64,000 bases of DNA from Bacillota bacterium (GTDB lineage Bacteria > Bacillota > Clostridia > Christensenellales > Pumilibacteraceae). The stretch spans positions 62,001-126,000 of the forward strand of contig WRLT01000001.1 in assembly GCA_009777485.1 (NCBI GenBank). Direction: 5' to 3'. Under the pieces are notes generated by a model. It had not been told where the DNA came from and did not search any database. It saw only the letters and a list, made by a program, of their open reading frames with translations. The stretch's first letter is position 1, and every line of letters begins with the position of its first letter. Of this stretch, positions 23,170-31,895 are shown piece by piece. A program made the translations under genes and the position numbers.

Positions 23170-24762
23170 TTAGCTTTTAATGAATTTCTTTAAGCTGGTG
23201 CCGAATTTTACAGGCTCGCTGATGTCGGCAAACAGCTTGCGGCGATTGCTCATGGCGATATCTAATATAACGATAGTTGCGTAGGCATGCACCAAAATAA
23301 CGCCCGCCGAACAGATAATATTGGCAATCATGTAACCGCCGCTGTCTAGCAGTACTTCTCCGAATGCACTGCTAAGGGGCTGATTATTAAGATAGCCCGC
23401 GTTAAGGAATATAAAGCTTGCGTTAAGCGTAAACAATAGCCCCAGTGCGCCTATAATCAGCAAAATGCGTCTGTCGCGCACGAAAATCAACGCCAGTATA
23501 AACAGTGCCAATACCGCTAAGATGTTCATGGCGGTAAAGTCTACAAAATATACCGAAAGCGTAAGCAAGATATACGCGCCCAAATATATCATGTTGGCGC
23601 GGTTTTTGCGGCTTATATACACCAGTAATACAAGCCCCGTAATAATTACCATAAACAGCCAGCCGAACAGCGCGCCGGGAAACTCTAACCCCAGTGCTAT
23701 TCCGTTGCGGGTGAACAGGTTAAAGACGTTCATTGCGTTGTAGCCGAAAAACTGCGTGTTGGCTATGGGGCGGATATAGAATAATCCCATCCATTGAAAA
23801 AAGCCCGTGCCGTGTTCGGTAAGCAGCGGCAGCGCAACCAAATACATAATAAGCATTGCGGCTAACGTGTACGCGGGCATGCTTAGCACAGGGCGCGCCT
23901 CTTTATCTTTGATAATATTTTTTATGCCGCGCACGTTGTTGTTGCGGGTATACTTAATGGCTTTAATAAATTGATACACGACAAATACCGCAAAAATCGG
24001 GAACAGATATAAGGCGTCCCGAACGGTGTACAGCGCAAGCCCGTATGCGATAAACATAAGGGCGAATTTTTTGTTGGCAAGAAAATAAAACGAAAGGGCG
24101 ATAAACAGCGCAAGCAGTGAGTAGACGCTTCCCCACACCGATGAGGCAATGATAAAGGGCGGAAATAATGCCGTAAAGCCTGCAAGCGTTAAGGCGGCGT
24201 ATTCGTTGATATGTTTTTTTGCGGCGCGGTATACTAGCAAAATTAATCCGATATCCGCCAGTATCAGGGGCAGTTTAATAAACAGCGGTGTTGCAAGCGA
24301 ATTTGCACTCATGCCGAATGCGCGCGCAAGCATCCCAAAAAACGAATACATGTAGGCAACCAACGGATAGTTTAGGTTGTTTAAATTGCCGTTTGCGTAG
24401 GTTCCGCCAAAGCTGCCGCCGCTTTCGAAATACATGCCGTATAAATCAGAAAAGTCGTTGCGGTAGCCCGTTACCGTAAACGCCAGCACCAACCGCACGA
24501 TAAGCCCGATTCCTATAATGGCAAACAGTATGCCCGTAAAATTAAACTTAACGGGCTTAGGCTTTTTATCGGGCGCTTCGGTATGCGCTTGCAAGTTTGC
24601 CTTGTAAACTTGGGCATATTTAGGCTTGCGCATGTACTTAGTCAGCAGCCAAATAACGGGCAATAAAATTGCAACCGATAACAGCGCGAAGATTACGATA
24701 AACGAAGTTTCCGCGCCGCTGGCGGCAGAGGAAGTTTCGGCAGATGCAAAAAGGTTTGTCAT
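23170..24762 (-). CDS. Polytopic membrane protein, GT-C glycosyltransferase-like
   Basis: 530 residues with about a dozen hydrophobic helices. An early extracytoplasmic loop contains NDFSDLYG and a later one NYPLVAYMYSFFG, and SVWGSVYSLLALF follows; acidic and NYP-type loop motifs at these positions are typical of GT-C lipid-linked sugar transferases (mannosyl/ArnT-like). A charged linker (about 45-75) follows the first helix. CGGAG lies 11 bases before the ATG. It probably adds sugars to a cell-surface polymer; the substrate cannot be told. Confidence 0.6.
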   Translation of the reverse strand: MTNLFASAETSSAASGAETSFIVIFALLSVAILLPVIWLLTKYMRKPKYAQVYKANLQAHTEAPDKKPKPVKFNFTGILFAIIGIGLIVRLVLAFTVTGYRNDFSDLYGMYFESGGSFGGTYANGNLNNLNYPLVAYMYSFFGMLARAFGMSANSLATPLFIKLPLILADIGLILLVYRAAKKHINEYAALTLAGFTALFPPFIIASSVWGSVYSLLALFIALSFYFLANKKFALMFIAYGLALYTVRDALYLFPIFAVFVVYQFIKAIKYTRNNNVRGIKNIIKDKEARPVLSMPAYTLAAMLIMYLVALPLLTEHGTGFFQWMGLFYIRPIANTQFFGYNAMNVFNLFTRNGIALGLEFPGALFGWLFMVIITGLVLLVYISRKNRANMIYLGAYILLTLSVYFVDFTAMNILAVLALFILALIFVRDRRILLIIGALGLLFTLNASFIFLNAGYLNNQPLSSAFGEVLLDSGGYMIANIICSAGVILVHAYATIVILDIAMSNRRKLFADISEPVKFGTSLKKFIKS

Positions 24763-24793
24763 AGTTGTTTTTCTCCGAATTGGTTTTTTCTTT

Positions 24794-24816
24794 CAATAGG
24801 TTTTGCCAACCTATTG
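24794..24816. other. 9-bp hairpin upstream of the GT-C-like gene
   Basis: CAATAGGTT-TTGCC-AACCTATTG. It lies between the lipoprotein gene (stop 24883) and the start at 24762. No T-run follows on the minus strand, so it is probably an mRNA structure and not a terminator. Confidence 0.4.
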
Positions 24817-24882
24817 TTTATTTTATCACAATTGTTTTTTTTTAGCAAATGTTTTTTTTATGCGCATTTTAAGAAAACACTG

Positions 24883-25449
24883 CTAGCGGACGGAGAGGGA
24901 TTTTATCATAATAATATGCACGCCGTATTCCGAAACCGAATAGCCTAATTCGGGGGTGGCCGCGCCCCCGCTTATAAAGGCGTTGCCTACGGACGCGGAC
25001 GGATTATGGTTATCAAAAAGCCTGCGGGCGTGTTCTTCAAACTCCCGCACGTAATGCGAACTTCCTAACGGAATAAAATAGCCTTTGCCGATTTCATCCA
25101 TGCCGGGGTCGTCGTTGTAGAGGTGTATAAACTCGTAAAACTTGTTTAATGCGTCTTGGCCGCTAAGCGGCAATAATGCGGCGGAAATCTCTTCGTATAC
25201 GCCGCCGCTGCCGAATACGGGAAGTTTTTCGCCGTTATTACGTGTAGCTAAAAGTATTTGCGCCGCTGTTTCGGCATCTAAAAAGCCGTCTAGGATAGAC
25301 TGCTTTTGCTGTTCGTCAAATGCAAGCGTTATACTAACCACATAAAATCCGTCAACGTAAAGGGTTGGCGGCGGCTTATCGCACGCCGCTGCTAATGCGG
25401 CAAACGCTATAATGATAGTTGCAGCGACGGCCGTAAATGTTTTTTTCAT
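24883..25449 (-). CDS. Lipoprotein, possibly a reduced PrsA/parvulin-like protein
   Basis: 188 residues with a signal peptide and lipobox LAAAC (Cys23). The last 25 residues (ELGYSVSEYGVHIIMIKSL) resemble the end of a parvulin peptidyl-prolyl isomerase domain, and GKGYFIPLGSSHYV in the middle also fits that fold loosely. The family N- and C-terminal regions are short, so the foldase assignment is tentative. It precedes the GT-C-like gene by 120 nt. Confidence 0.55.
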   Translation of the reverse strand: MKKTFTAVAATIIIAFAALAAACDKPPPTLYVDGFYVVSITLAFDEQQKQSILDGFLDAETAAQILLATRNNGEKLPVFGSGGVYEEISAALLPLSGQDALNKFYEFIHLYNDDPGMDEIGKGYFIPLGSSHYVREFEEHARRLFDNHNPSASVGNAFISGGAATPELGYSVSEYGVHIIMIKSLSVR

Positions 25450-25488
25450 ACACTGTGCCTCCTTAAATTGTATTTCTGCTAAACCGTC

Positions 25489-26145
25489 TTATTCTGCAAG
25501 GATTTTTGCAAATTTTTGGTGGGCGTAGCGGGCTGAAAGTTTAATTAGTTTGTCGATTGCGTCTTTGGTTTGCGGGCAAAAGTCTAATAGTCCGACGTTT
25601 TGGCCGTAGTGATTGCATACCATAATAAAGCACGGGCTGTATACGGGGTTGGTGTTTTTAATTTGTTTGCAGCGGTCTAGCTTTTTTTGCGCTCCCGCGC
25701 TCATAAACTGATGGTATTTGGTTTTAGGATTTTGATAATCCAAAGCCGCGTCTATTTTAGGTATTTCCCACAGCTTTTTTACGTCTGCCTCATCTGTGCA
25801 AGTATTTAAAAATTCTAATACGGCGTGCAGGGTGCTGATTTCAAAAAAACTCGGCTCGGACAAATCGGGTACATCCATAGCTTTATAGGCTTTGTTTTGA
25901 ATTTCAAAGTCCATTTTGGAAAGGCAGGAGTATAGATTGTTATTATTTTGGGCCTCGTCAAGCGGTTTGATAAGGTCGGATTCGAACAGCGTTTTATACT
26001 GCTCGTGCTTTTTTTGCAGCAGCGCGTTAAACTCCTGCGCGTTAGTTTTTGCTTGATTGCTGTGCAGCATACTTTCTAACGCGGTTTTTTGCGCTTTGAC
26101 CGTTTCAAACCGTTTAACCACAAAATATTCAAAGCTTAAACTCAA
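25489..26145 (-). CDS. Hypothetical 218-residue protein, translationally coupled to the GH5 gene
   Basis: Not recognised. It is predicted soluble and mostly helical, with Lys- and Gln-rich segments and three scattered Cys; no signal peptide. The start is inferred as a TTG whose last two bases begin the GH5 stop codon TGA (ATTGA), with GAGGG seven bases upstream. A longer frame reading back into the GH5 C-terminus would be basic and low-complexity. The context suggests co-expression with the glycosidase, but a cytoplasmic partner for an extracellular enzyme is odd. Confidence 0.6.
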   Translation of the reverse strand: MSLSFEYFVVKRFETVKAQKTALESMLHSNQAKTNAQEFNALLQKKHEQYKTLFESDLIKPLDEAQNNNNLYSCLSKMDFEIQNKAYKAMDVPDLSEPSFFEISTLHAVLEFLNTCTDEADVKKLWEIPKIDAALDYQNPKTKYHQFMSAGAQKKLDRCKQIKNTNPVYSPCFIMVCNHYGQNVGLLDFCPQTKDAIDKLIKLSARYAHQKFAKILAE

Positions 26146-28058
26146 TTTTTTGCCCTCGCTTGGTTTTTGATTGTGCGTTGTCTTGGTTTGACTTTGCGGC
26201 TTTTGGTTATGCACAATACGGTTAACACACCGCCTAAAACCGCAACCGTACCTATCAGTATCCACGCCCATGCCGGGAATTGCGGTTCTTGCGGGTCGTT
26301 GCCGATAATGCCGTAATAGTCTATTAAAACCGTAGCATGGGTCATGTTGCCGCTGAACCCCCCTGCGTCGGTATTGTAAGCCGCGATAAAGCGCAGACGG
26401 TCAACTACCTTATCCCACGAAAACAAAGTCTGACCGCTTCGGGTAAAGTCTTGAAAATCCGACAGAGGAATCGTTACCGTTTGCCATTCATCCGACGCTG
26501 TTAATCTTATTTCGTATCGGCTGTACCATACTTCGCCCTGTTCTTCGGGATTGGAGAATCTGGCTTGGAAACGTATGTCTCTATCGGATTTTGCCCGTAA
26601 AACAAGCGCGTAACCGTTTTCAACAAGATGCCGCCAATCAATATCTTTAACAAAATTTTGCGTGACGGCGCCGTTTGTGCCTAGATTTTTTAATTCCATC
26701 GCATATTTCCCGTCCGCGTATTCCTTAGTCAAATCAACGGCGGTTACGGTAGTATTGTTTGTGCCGTTATTGGAGGTAAGGGTTCCGACTACGGCACTGT
26801 TCCTGGTTCCGCCGTAAAATATATCAAAGGAGCGATTTTGTTTGAGGCCCTGTTCAAGCGGATTTAAGCGAAGCGCCTTAGCGATATCCGTATTGATATT
26901 GCGGTAAACGCCGATATGCTGTGCGTTTGCTGTGTCGAATATCCCGAATGTGCTGCGATATCCCCAATGCGCCCACGATATGCCGCGGATTTCAAACAGC
27001 CTTGTCAGAATCTCATAATATCGAACGCGGTCAGCTTGCGGCGCGTTTCGTATAACACCGAATTCGCCCGCGAAAATAGGCACATTGTGTGTATTTGCAA
27101 ATTCAACCACCGTATCAAGCCACTGCTCTAAATATTGTACAGTGGCCTGTTGTTTATAGGATTCGCCAAGAATCGGCGACAAAGGCGTCGCCGCAGCTGC
27201 GGGAAAAGGCATATCTTTAACGTCGGCGCGGGATTCATTGCCCCAATTCGCGCCTTGATGGGTAAACAAATCAGGCGTGTAAAAATGGAAAGTATAAATC
27301 ACGTTCTCATACGGATATTTGGGCAATAATGTCATTTGCCGCAAATCTCCGCTTGTGCCCGTAACAATAACCGTTCTGAGGGGGTCGATTGTCTTTATAG
27401 CGGCAAGTGCCTCTGCTTGAATCTGCGTCCAATGCTCCGTAGGAAAGTTGTGCCTGCTGGGTTCGTTTAAAATCTCATAGATAATGTACTTGCTGGTATG
27501 CTTATAGCGCAAGGCGATTTGCCTCCACACGGCAGAAAGCATCGCCTTAGCCCCCTCGGGGTTGTGTATTCCCGTGTATTTTTCTTTACTTGGATCGTTG
27601 CTGTAACCAAATTCGTCTTGCACCCACGTCCCGTTGTGAAAATCTATGATAAAGTACATTTCGTGTTTTTCAGCCCATTCGACGTATCTGTCGAAAACTC
27701 TAAGCATCGCCTGATTAAGCTTCCATTCCGGCGCGCCGCCCGCACTTTCCATAAAAGGACGGTATGCAAGCCTGATAGTTTCTACGCCCATTTTTTTAAG
27801 GTCTATAAAATCCTGCTCGGTGCAATGCATAAAAACATGCCGCACGGGATTTTCGGCGCAATCAAACCCGATTCCCTTTGTCCATGGCAACTTTACATTA
27901 ACTGAATTAGCCTGTTGATTGATTTCGTAATACCATGGGTTGTATACGTCGGTGGGTTTAATGTCCTTAGCGGAAGAGCACCCGCCAAGAGAAGCAGCAA
28001 AAGGAAAAACAATTAACAAAACTAAAATCAAAGCATAAAATTTTTGTCGGGTAGACAT
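26142..28058 (-). CDS. Glycoside hydrolase family 5 enzyme, lipoprotein with a C-terminal membrane anchor
   Basis: 638 residues. Signal peptide and lipobox LGGC (Cys27); GH5 (beta/alpha)8 domain about 55-400 with acid/base Glu199 in YEILNEP and nucleophile Glu332 in FAGEFG; then a beta-sandwich region (about 410-590) like a carbohydrate-binding module; then a hydrophobic helix (about 594-616) and a basic tail. GH5 enzymes hydrolyse beta-glucans or mannans by retaining catalysis. Having both a lipid anchor and a C-terminal helix is unusual. AAGGAG precedes the ATG. Confidence 0.9.
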   Translation of the reverse strand: MSTRQKFYALILVLLIVFPFAASLGGCSSAKDIKPTDVYNPWYYEINQQANSVNVKLPWTKGIGFDCAENPVRHVFMHCTEQDFIDLKKMGVETIRLAYRPFMESAGGAPEWKLNQAMLRVFDRYVEWAEKHEMYFIIDFHNGTWVQDEFGYSNDPSKEKYTGIHNPEGAKAMLSAVWRQIALRYKHTSKYIIYEILNEPSRHNFPTEHWTQIQAEALAAIKTIDPLRTVIVTGTSGDLRQMTLLPKYPYENVIYTFHFYTPDLFTHQGANWGNESRADVKDMPFPAAAATPLSPILGESYKQQATVQYLEQWLDTVVEFANTHNVPIFAGEFGVIRNAPQADRVRYYEILTRLFEIRGISWAHWGYRSTFGIFDTANAQHIGVYRNINTDIAKALRLNPLEQGLKQNRSFDIFYGGTRNSAVVGTLTSNNGTNNTTVTAVDLTKEYADGKYAMELKNLGTNGAVTQNFVKDIDWRHLVENGYALVLRAKSDRDIRFQARFSNPEEQGEVWYSRYEIRLTASDEWQTVTIPLSDFQDFTRSGQTLFSWDKVVDRLRFIAAYNTDAGGFSGNMTHATVLIDYYGIIGNDPQEPQFPAWAWILIGTVAVLGGVLTVLCITKSRKVKPRQRTIKNQARAKN

Positions 28059-28111
28059 TTTGTAATTCTCCTTTTGCTTAATGTTTAATTGATTTTGCGA
28101 AAATCAAATTT

Positions 28112-28555
28112 TCATTTATTCCAAATGATTTGTTTTGATAAGGAAGTGCTTGTTCGTTCAATTTTAAATATTGCAGTTTTTTTAAATAACCCTTTTAATT
28201 CATAAGGCACTAAGATTTGTATCGCAATACCTTGTTCATGCTCTAACGAAAAACAAACTGCACTTTCCCCAGTATTTATCTTACCATCAAATACAATGGC
28301 AGTTGCCCTTATTTCATTGCGAGTAGCAATAAAACCTTTCTCCAAACTTTTGATTACATCATTCGATAAAGGATTTTCATTGCCGTCATATGCCATAACT
28401 GGTTTTATCTCTCCAGTTTTTGATATACAATTCGCAAATGGATAAAACTCTTTGCTCTTATTTAGAAAATGTTCTGCCGTTTGTAAGCCAAATGAAAACA
28501 TTTCATCAAAATCATTTTGCGCTTCTTCTGAAACACCCTCTCTCCATGAGTTCAT
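28112..28555 (-). CDS. Hypothetical 147-residue soluble protein
   Basis: Not recognised. Alpha/beta, no signal or membrane segment; the pattern of a long N-terminal helix then five or six strands resembles small immunity-type or adaptor proteins, which is only an impression. AAAGGAGAAG precedes the ATG. Composition is more AT-rich than the housekeeping genes. A perfect TTGATTTT-gcg-AAAATCAA hairpin lies just after its stop (28089-28107). Confidence 0.6.
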   Translation of the reverse strand: MNSWREGVSEEAQNDFDEMFSFGLQTAEHFLNKSKEFYPFANCISKTGEIKPVMAYDGNENPLSNDVIKSLEKGFIATRNEIRATAIVFDGKINTGESAVCFSLEHEQGIAIQILVPYELKGLFKKTAIFKIERTSTSLSKQIIWNK

Positions 28556-28668
28556 ATTTTCTTCTCCTTTTTAAAACAAGATAATGCTTAACCTATATGG
28601 GCTTGCACGCCGTAAAGTCTATTTTTGAATTTCAACTTTTGATGGTGCGGTGTGCTTTCTCCCCTGCG

Positions 28669-28905
28669 TTACGATAAAATAGGCTTGCCGTTTATTAAAA
28701 TAAAAATTAAATCAAGCAGCCAGCAAAAGGCCGCGCCGGGGATAATCCACAGTATCCCCGCTATCAAAATAATCGGCTTGTTTTGCGTAACGCCCTTAAT
28801 TATGCGGTAGACTGCCCAAAAAATGTTGAGAATCGGTATGCAAAACAGCAGCTTTACTAGTAGCGAGCTTTTGTCCAACCAACTGACATATCCGTTTTTT
28901 GCCAT
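28669..28905 (-). CDS. Small membrane protein, 78 residues
   Basis: Two hydrophobic helices (about 13-33 and 44-70) after a short polar start MAKNGYVSW. The start chosen has AAGGA ten bases upstream; an upstream extension would run through the hairpin array and is unlikely. Similar short proteins are common in Clostridia; function unknown. Confidence 0.65.
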   Translation of the reverse strand: MAKNGYVSWLDKSSLLVKLLFCIPILNIFWAVYRIIKGVTQNKPIILIAGILWIIPGAAFCWLLDLIFILINGKPILS

Positions 28906-28940
28906 AATTATGATTTCCTTATTTTTTGTTCTAACTTTTT

Positions 28941-29055
28941 TGATGATATTGGCTATGCCAATGATATTACTTCGTAGTGATATTGAAAACAAGTTTTCAA
29001 TGATATTATATTTGCCTTGCGGCAAATATAATTGTTAAACCCTAAGGGGTTTAAC
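28941..29055. repeat. Array of hairpins joined by TGATATT linkers
   Basis: Four TGATATT linkers separate different palindromes: TTGGC-tat-GCCAA, ACT-tcg-AGT, GAAAAC-aa-GTTTTC and ATATTTGCC-ttgc-GGCAAATAT; a last palindrome GTTAAACCC-taagg-GGTTTAAC ends one base before the tRNA. Same design as 21241-21404 with a different linker. Confidence 0.8.
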
Positions 29056-29056
29056 A

Positions 29057-29131
29057 TGGTACCCCCGACAGGAATCGAACCTGTAATTAACCCTTAGGAG
29101 GGGTTTGTTATATCCATTTAACTACGGAGGC
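29057..29131 (-). tRNA. tRNA-Arg (anticodon CCU)
   Basis: 75 nt including an encoded CCA end. Acceptor GCCTCCG pairs with CGGGGGT; anticodon stem AACCC/GGGTT with loop CTCCTAA; T-arm ACAGG-TTCGAAT-CCTGT. It decodes AGG. It stands alone, flanked by the hairpin array and an XRE gene. Confidence 0.96.
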
Positions 29132-29195
29132 GGACATAAAAAGTATAGCACTAATTAAAAGCGGCTGTCAAGTTTTATTTGTACAGCAAGTTAGC

Positions 29196-29402
29196 TTAAA
29201 TATCAATTTTATCGTTTAAAAGTTCTTCTAAGGAAATGTTGAAGTAATCCGCAAACTTTTTAATGTGTGAGAGTTTAGGCGGGTTTATATCGCGCTCCCA
29301 TTTGCTAATCATGGAAGAAGATACGCTTACAATTTTACTAAGCTGCCTTGTATTTAATTGTTTTTCGCAGCGAAGTATTTTTAGCTTTTCTCCTAGTGTC
29401 AT
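29196..29402 (-). CDS. Small XRE-family regulator, 68 residues
   Basis: A nearly complete HTH_3 domain and little else: MTLGEKLKILRCEKQLNTRQLS, then VSSSMISKWERDINPP and FNISLEELL. The start is chosen at MTLGEK because GGGAG is seven bases upstream. It sits beside tRNA-Arg in an accessory stretch; its target is not evident. Confidence 0.8.
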   Translation of the reverse strand: MTLGEKLKILRCEKQLNTRQLSKIVSVSSSMISKWERDINPPKLSHIKKFADYFNISLEELLNDKIDI

Positions 29403-29459
29403 ATAGCATCTCCCGAAAATCAATAACATTACAGCATTATATCATAGTTCGCCAGCGCA

Positions 29460-30038
29460 CTATCTGTGCTGTACTGGTGATGTTTTATGTTTTTTGAATT
29501 TTTTTCTTTTAACGGTTTTTTTGGCGGCTTTAAAGATAACGATGTCGTGCTTGCAGATGCCGAATATGCAGCTGGAAATAGTAAAAATTTCTATACCGAT
29601 ATTAACGGGGTTTAAAATAATCAGGTTTAGTACGATTTCTAAAAGGGACGTTAGTATAGAAATTAGGCGGATAAAAAATATTTTGGTTTGGAAAAAGCAG
29701 TAAATAGAGATTAGGCTGATAATCCCTGCTAAGATATTTAGTCCGCTTTGCCAAAAAACAATATTTAATACTACCGTTAGCGCGCACAAAACATAAAACG
29801 ACAGCTTTTTAAGCGCGGCGCTTTTGTTGTAGGTGAAAAAAATTGCGCACAGCCCTCTTGCCAGCGATACGGACGCTACTAAAACGCCCGCAAGCGAACC
29901 GACAAAAAAGTAACTCAGCAAGATAAATACGGTTGAAAGCAGCTTTAAAATCAAAAGGCCGCGCCGCCGCTTTAATGCCATAGCAATCAACACCAAAATA
30001 AAACCGAAAAATCCTACTATTTGAGAGGCGATAAACAT
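29460..30038 (-). CDS. YgjV-like polytopic membrane protein
   Basis: 192 residues with five or six hydrophobic helices and a strongly basic C-terminal tail (KKTVKRKKFKKHK). Helix order and the opening ASQIVGFFGFILVLIAM fit the YgjV family of inner-membrane proteins of unknown role. The start is set at MFIASQ by AAGGGA; the frame upstream runs into the divergent promoter region. Confidence 0.65.
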   Translation of the reverse strand: MFIASQIVGFFGFILVLIAMALKRRRGLLILKLLSTVFILLSYFFVGSLAGVLVASVSLARGLCAIFFTYNKSAALKKLSFYVLCALTVVLNIVFWQSGLNILAGIISLISIYCFFQTKIFFIRLISILTSLLEIVLNLIILNPVNIGIEIFTISSCIFGICKHDIVIFKAAKKTVKRKKFKKHKTSPVQHR

Positions 30039-30217
30039 ACGTTCCCTTACAGTATATTTTTGCTTGTGCGCAAATAGTATCGGCGTTAGCCGTGCGGCAG
30101 CGAATTGAACACGGTTTCTACGGCACTGCCATAACAAATTTAGCTTGCGATGTAATTTTTTGTCTGCTTTTGCGTCTATCCGCACAAACATCTTTTTATA
30201 TGCTACTATTGCATATT

Positions 30218-31678
30218 ATGAAAGCAAAATTTAGTAAACATCAGTTAAATACCCTAATTGCCCTAAGCCTGGTAGTGTTGATTTTATTTGTGGGCATGTT
30301 TTTTTTGCCGTGGGTGAACCCCGCCGCAGGTAGCGGAGGCGGCAGAGGAGGCACGGCGGTCGATACGCCTCCTGCGCATGATTTAAGGCGCGCGCCGCGT
30401 TATTTAACCGCCAGCGAAGATTTGGCGTGGGAAACCAACTTTGGCGGCAGCGGAAACGAAACGGTTGTGGCTGCCTACCCTACGCTTTCGGACGGCGTAA
30501 TTATTTTCGGCAATACCGATTCGGACGATTACGACTTTTTAGGGCAAACCAAAGCGGGCAGCTTTGTACTAAACGTAAACAAAAACGGCGTAATGGAAGG
30601 GTTTTTACTGTATGAGGGGCTTTTAGAGGCGGTAGTCCCCGACTTTGAGGGCGGTTTTTTGCTGCTGATTAACACGACCGACGCATGCTTAGTAGTTCAG
30701 GTATGCGGCATCGGCATAGAACGGAGGCGCGTCAATTTAAAAGAACCGCTGGCGCAAAACGAACGGCTGATTGCCCTTTATGCAGACGACTGGTATACCG
30801 AACGCGATTATCCCGCGCCGTACCACGCCGTTATTCAGCACACTACCTCCGGCGCGGCAGCCAAAACGCAGCTGCGTGTACATTTGTTAAGCGAAACGCT
30901 TAGCGCGGACGAAAACAAGGTGTTTTTTAACCACGAACTAACTATGGATTATGTTGCCGCATACGCGCACCGCGACGGCTTTCATTTATTTGCTAATATA
31001 AAAAGCGACGCGGGACATACGCAGCGGCTTACCTATTATAACTGGACGCGCCATGACGCGTCGGTGCAAGAGGCGGTTAGCGGCGGCGTGCGCTTAAATT
31101 CTATACCTAATTATAGTTGTGATGCGCTGCTTCCCTCGCCCGTGTTCGGCCGCTACGTTATGCACCTTCGCGACGCCGCTACTAACCGCCCCTATTTGGT
31201 GCATTTGGCGGCAGAACCGTATTTCCGCACCGATTTAGTGTTGCGCGATTTAAGCAGCGACCCTGCCGAAAGCACGCGGCTGTTTTCGGATAACGCCTAT
31301 GTTTATGCGTTTGCCGTGCATGCGGACAAGCCGTCTTCTATGTTTACTTTTAATCAAGAAACCGCCGTAAAGGCTGAAAAGCTAGGGTTTGAACCTTTTA
31401 CCGCGCTGTATACCCATGCGGTTACGCGCTTTGAAAACGGCGGCGCGCTGTACACGTTGTTTTGCGGGCAAACGGCTGATACCCTTATGGTTCGCATTAT
31501 ACAAGACGGCAGCTTTATTCACGCCTATGCGTTTGAATCCGAAAACGAAAAAATAACCGCTATGGTCAAAACCGATAGCGGCATACTATTGATAGGCATT
31601 TCAAGCGGAGAAGGGCTTAATGTAGGCGGAAATTTTGGCGGCACGGATATTTGGGTGGCAAAGCTGCTGTTAGATTAG
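30218..31678 (+). CDS. Membrane-anchored extracellular protein, beta-propeller-like
   Basis: 486 residues. One N-terminal helix (about 11-31) then a Gly-rich linker and a large exported domain. Repeated short patterns such as WETNFGGSGNETVVAAYPTL, DGVIIFGNTDSDDYDF near the start and SGILLIGISS...GGTDIWVAKL at the end are the blade type found in beta-propeller/delta-60-like proteins. The start MKAKFSK is 8 nt beyond an extended -10 (TGCTACTAT, 30201-30209) without a ribosome site, so the message may be nearly leaderless. Ligand unknown. Confidence 0.65.
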   Translation: MKAKFSKHQLNTLIALSLVVLILFVGMFFLPWVNPAAGSGGGRGGTAVDTPPAHDLRRAPRYLTASEDLAWETNFGGSGNETVVAAYPTLSDGVIIFGNTDSDDYDFLGQTKAGSFVLNVNKNGVMEGFLLYEGLLEAVVPDFEGGFLLLINTTDACLVVQVCGIGIERRRVNLKEPLAQNERLIALYADDWYTERDYPAPYHAVIQHTTSGAAAKTQLRVHLLSETLSADENKVFFNHELTMDYVAAYAHRDGFHLFANIKSDAGHTQRLTYYNWTRHDASVQEAVSGGVRLNSIPNYSCDALLPSPVFGRYVMHLRDAATNRPYLVHLAAEPYFRTDLVLRDLSSDPAESTRLFSDNAYVYAFAVHADKPSSMFTFNQETAVKAEKLGFEPFTALYTHAVTRFENGGALYTLFCGQTADTLMVRIIQDGSFIHAYAFESENEKITAMVKTDSGILLIGISSGEGLNVGGNFGGTDIWVAKLLLD

Positions 31679-31689
31679 CTTGCCTTACT

Positions 31690-31848
31690 TTACTTTTTTT
31701 TGGATTTGGACGGGGTTATAGGATTGCGCCAAGCAAACGGAATTAAATCCTCCGACGTGCCCACCATTTTTTCGCGCGCGCGCCGCGCCTTAATTTGCAG
31801 CAGTCTTTCTTCTGCGCTTTTGGATTCTTTTTCGGTTTTGTCCGACAT
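31690..31848 (-). CDS. Small basic protein, 52 residues
   Basis: Reads MSDKTEKESKSAEERLLQIK and continues with RARREKMVG-type basic residues and a segment EDLIPFAWRNPITPS before a Lys tail. CGGAG lies nine bases before the ATG, and it follows the membrane gene at 31896 by 47 nt on the same strand, so expression is plausible. Not recognised; highly charged, possibly nucleic-acid binding. Confidence 0.55.
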   Translation of the reverse strand: MSDKTEKESKSAEERLLQIKARRAREKMVGTSEDLIPFAWRNPITPSKSKKK

Positions 31849-31895
31849 ACAGCTTTACTCCGTTTTGTTTTTTGATTGTACGCTATTCTTCGGCT

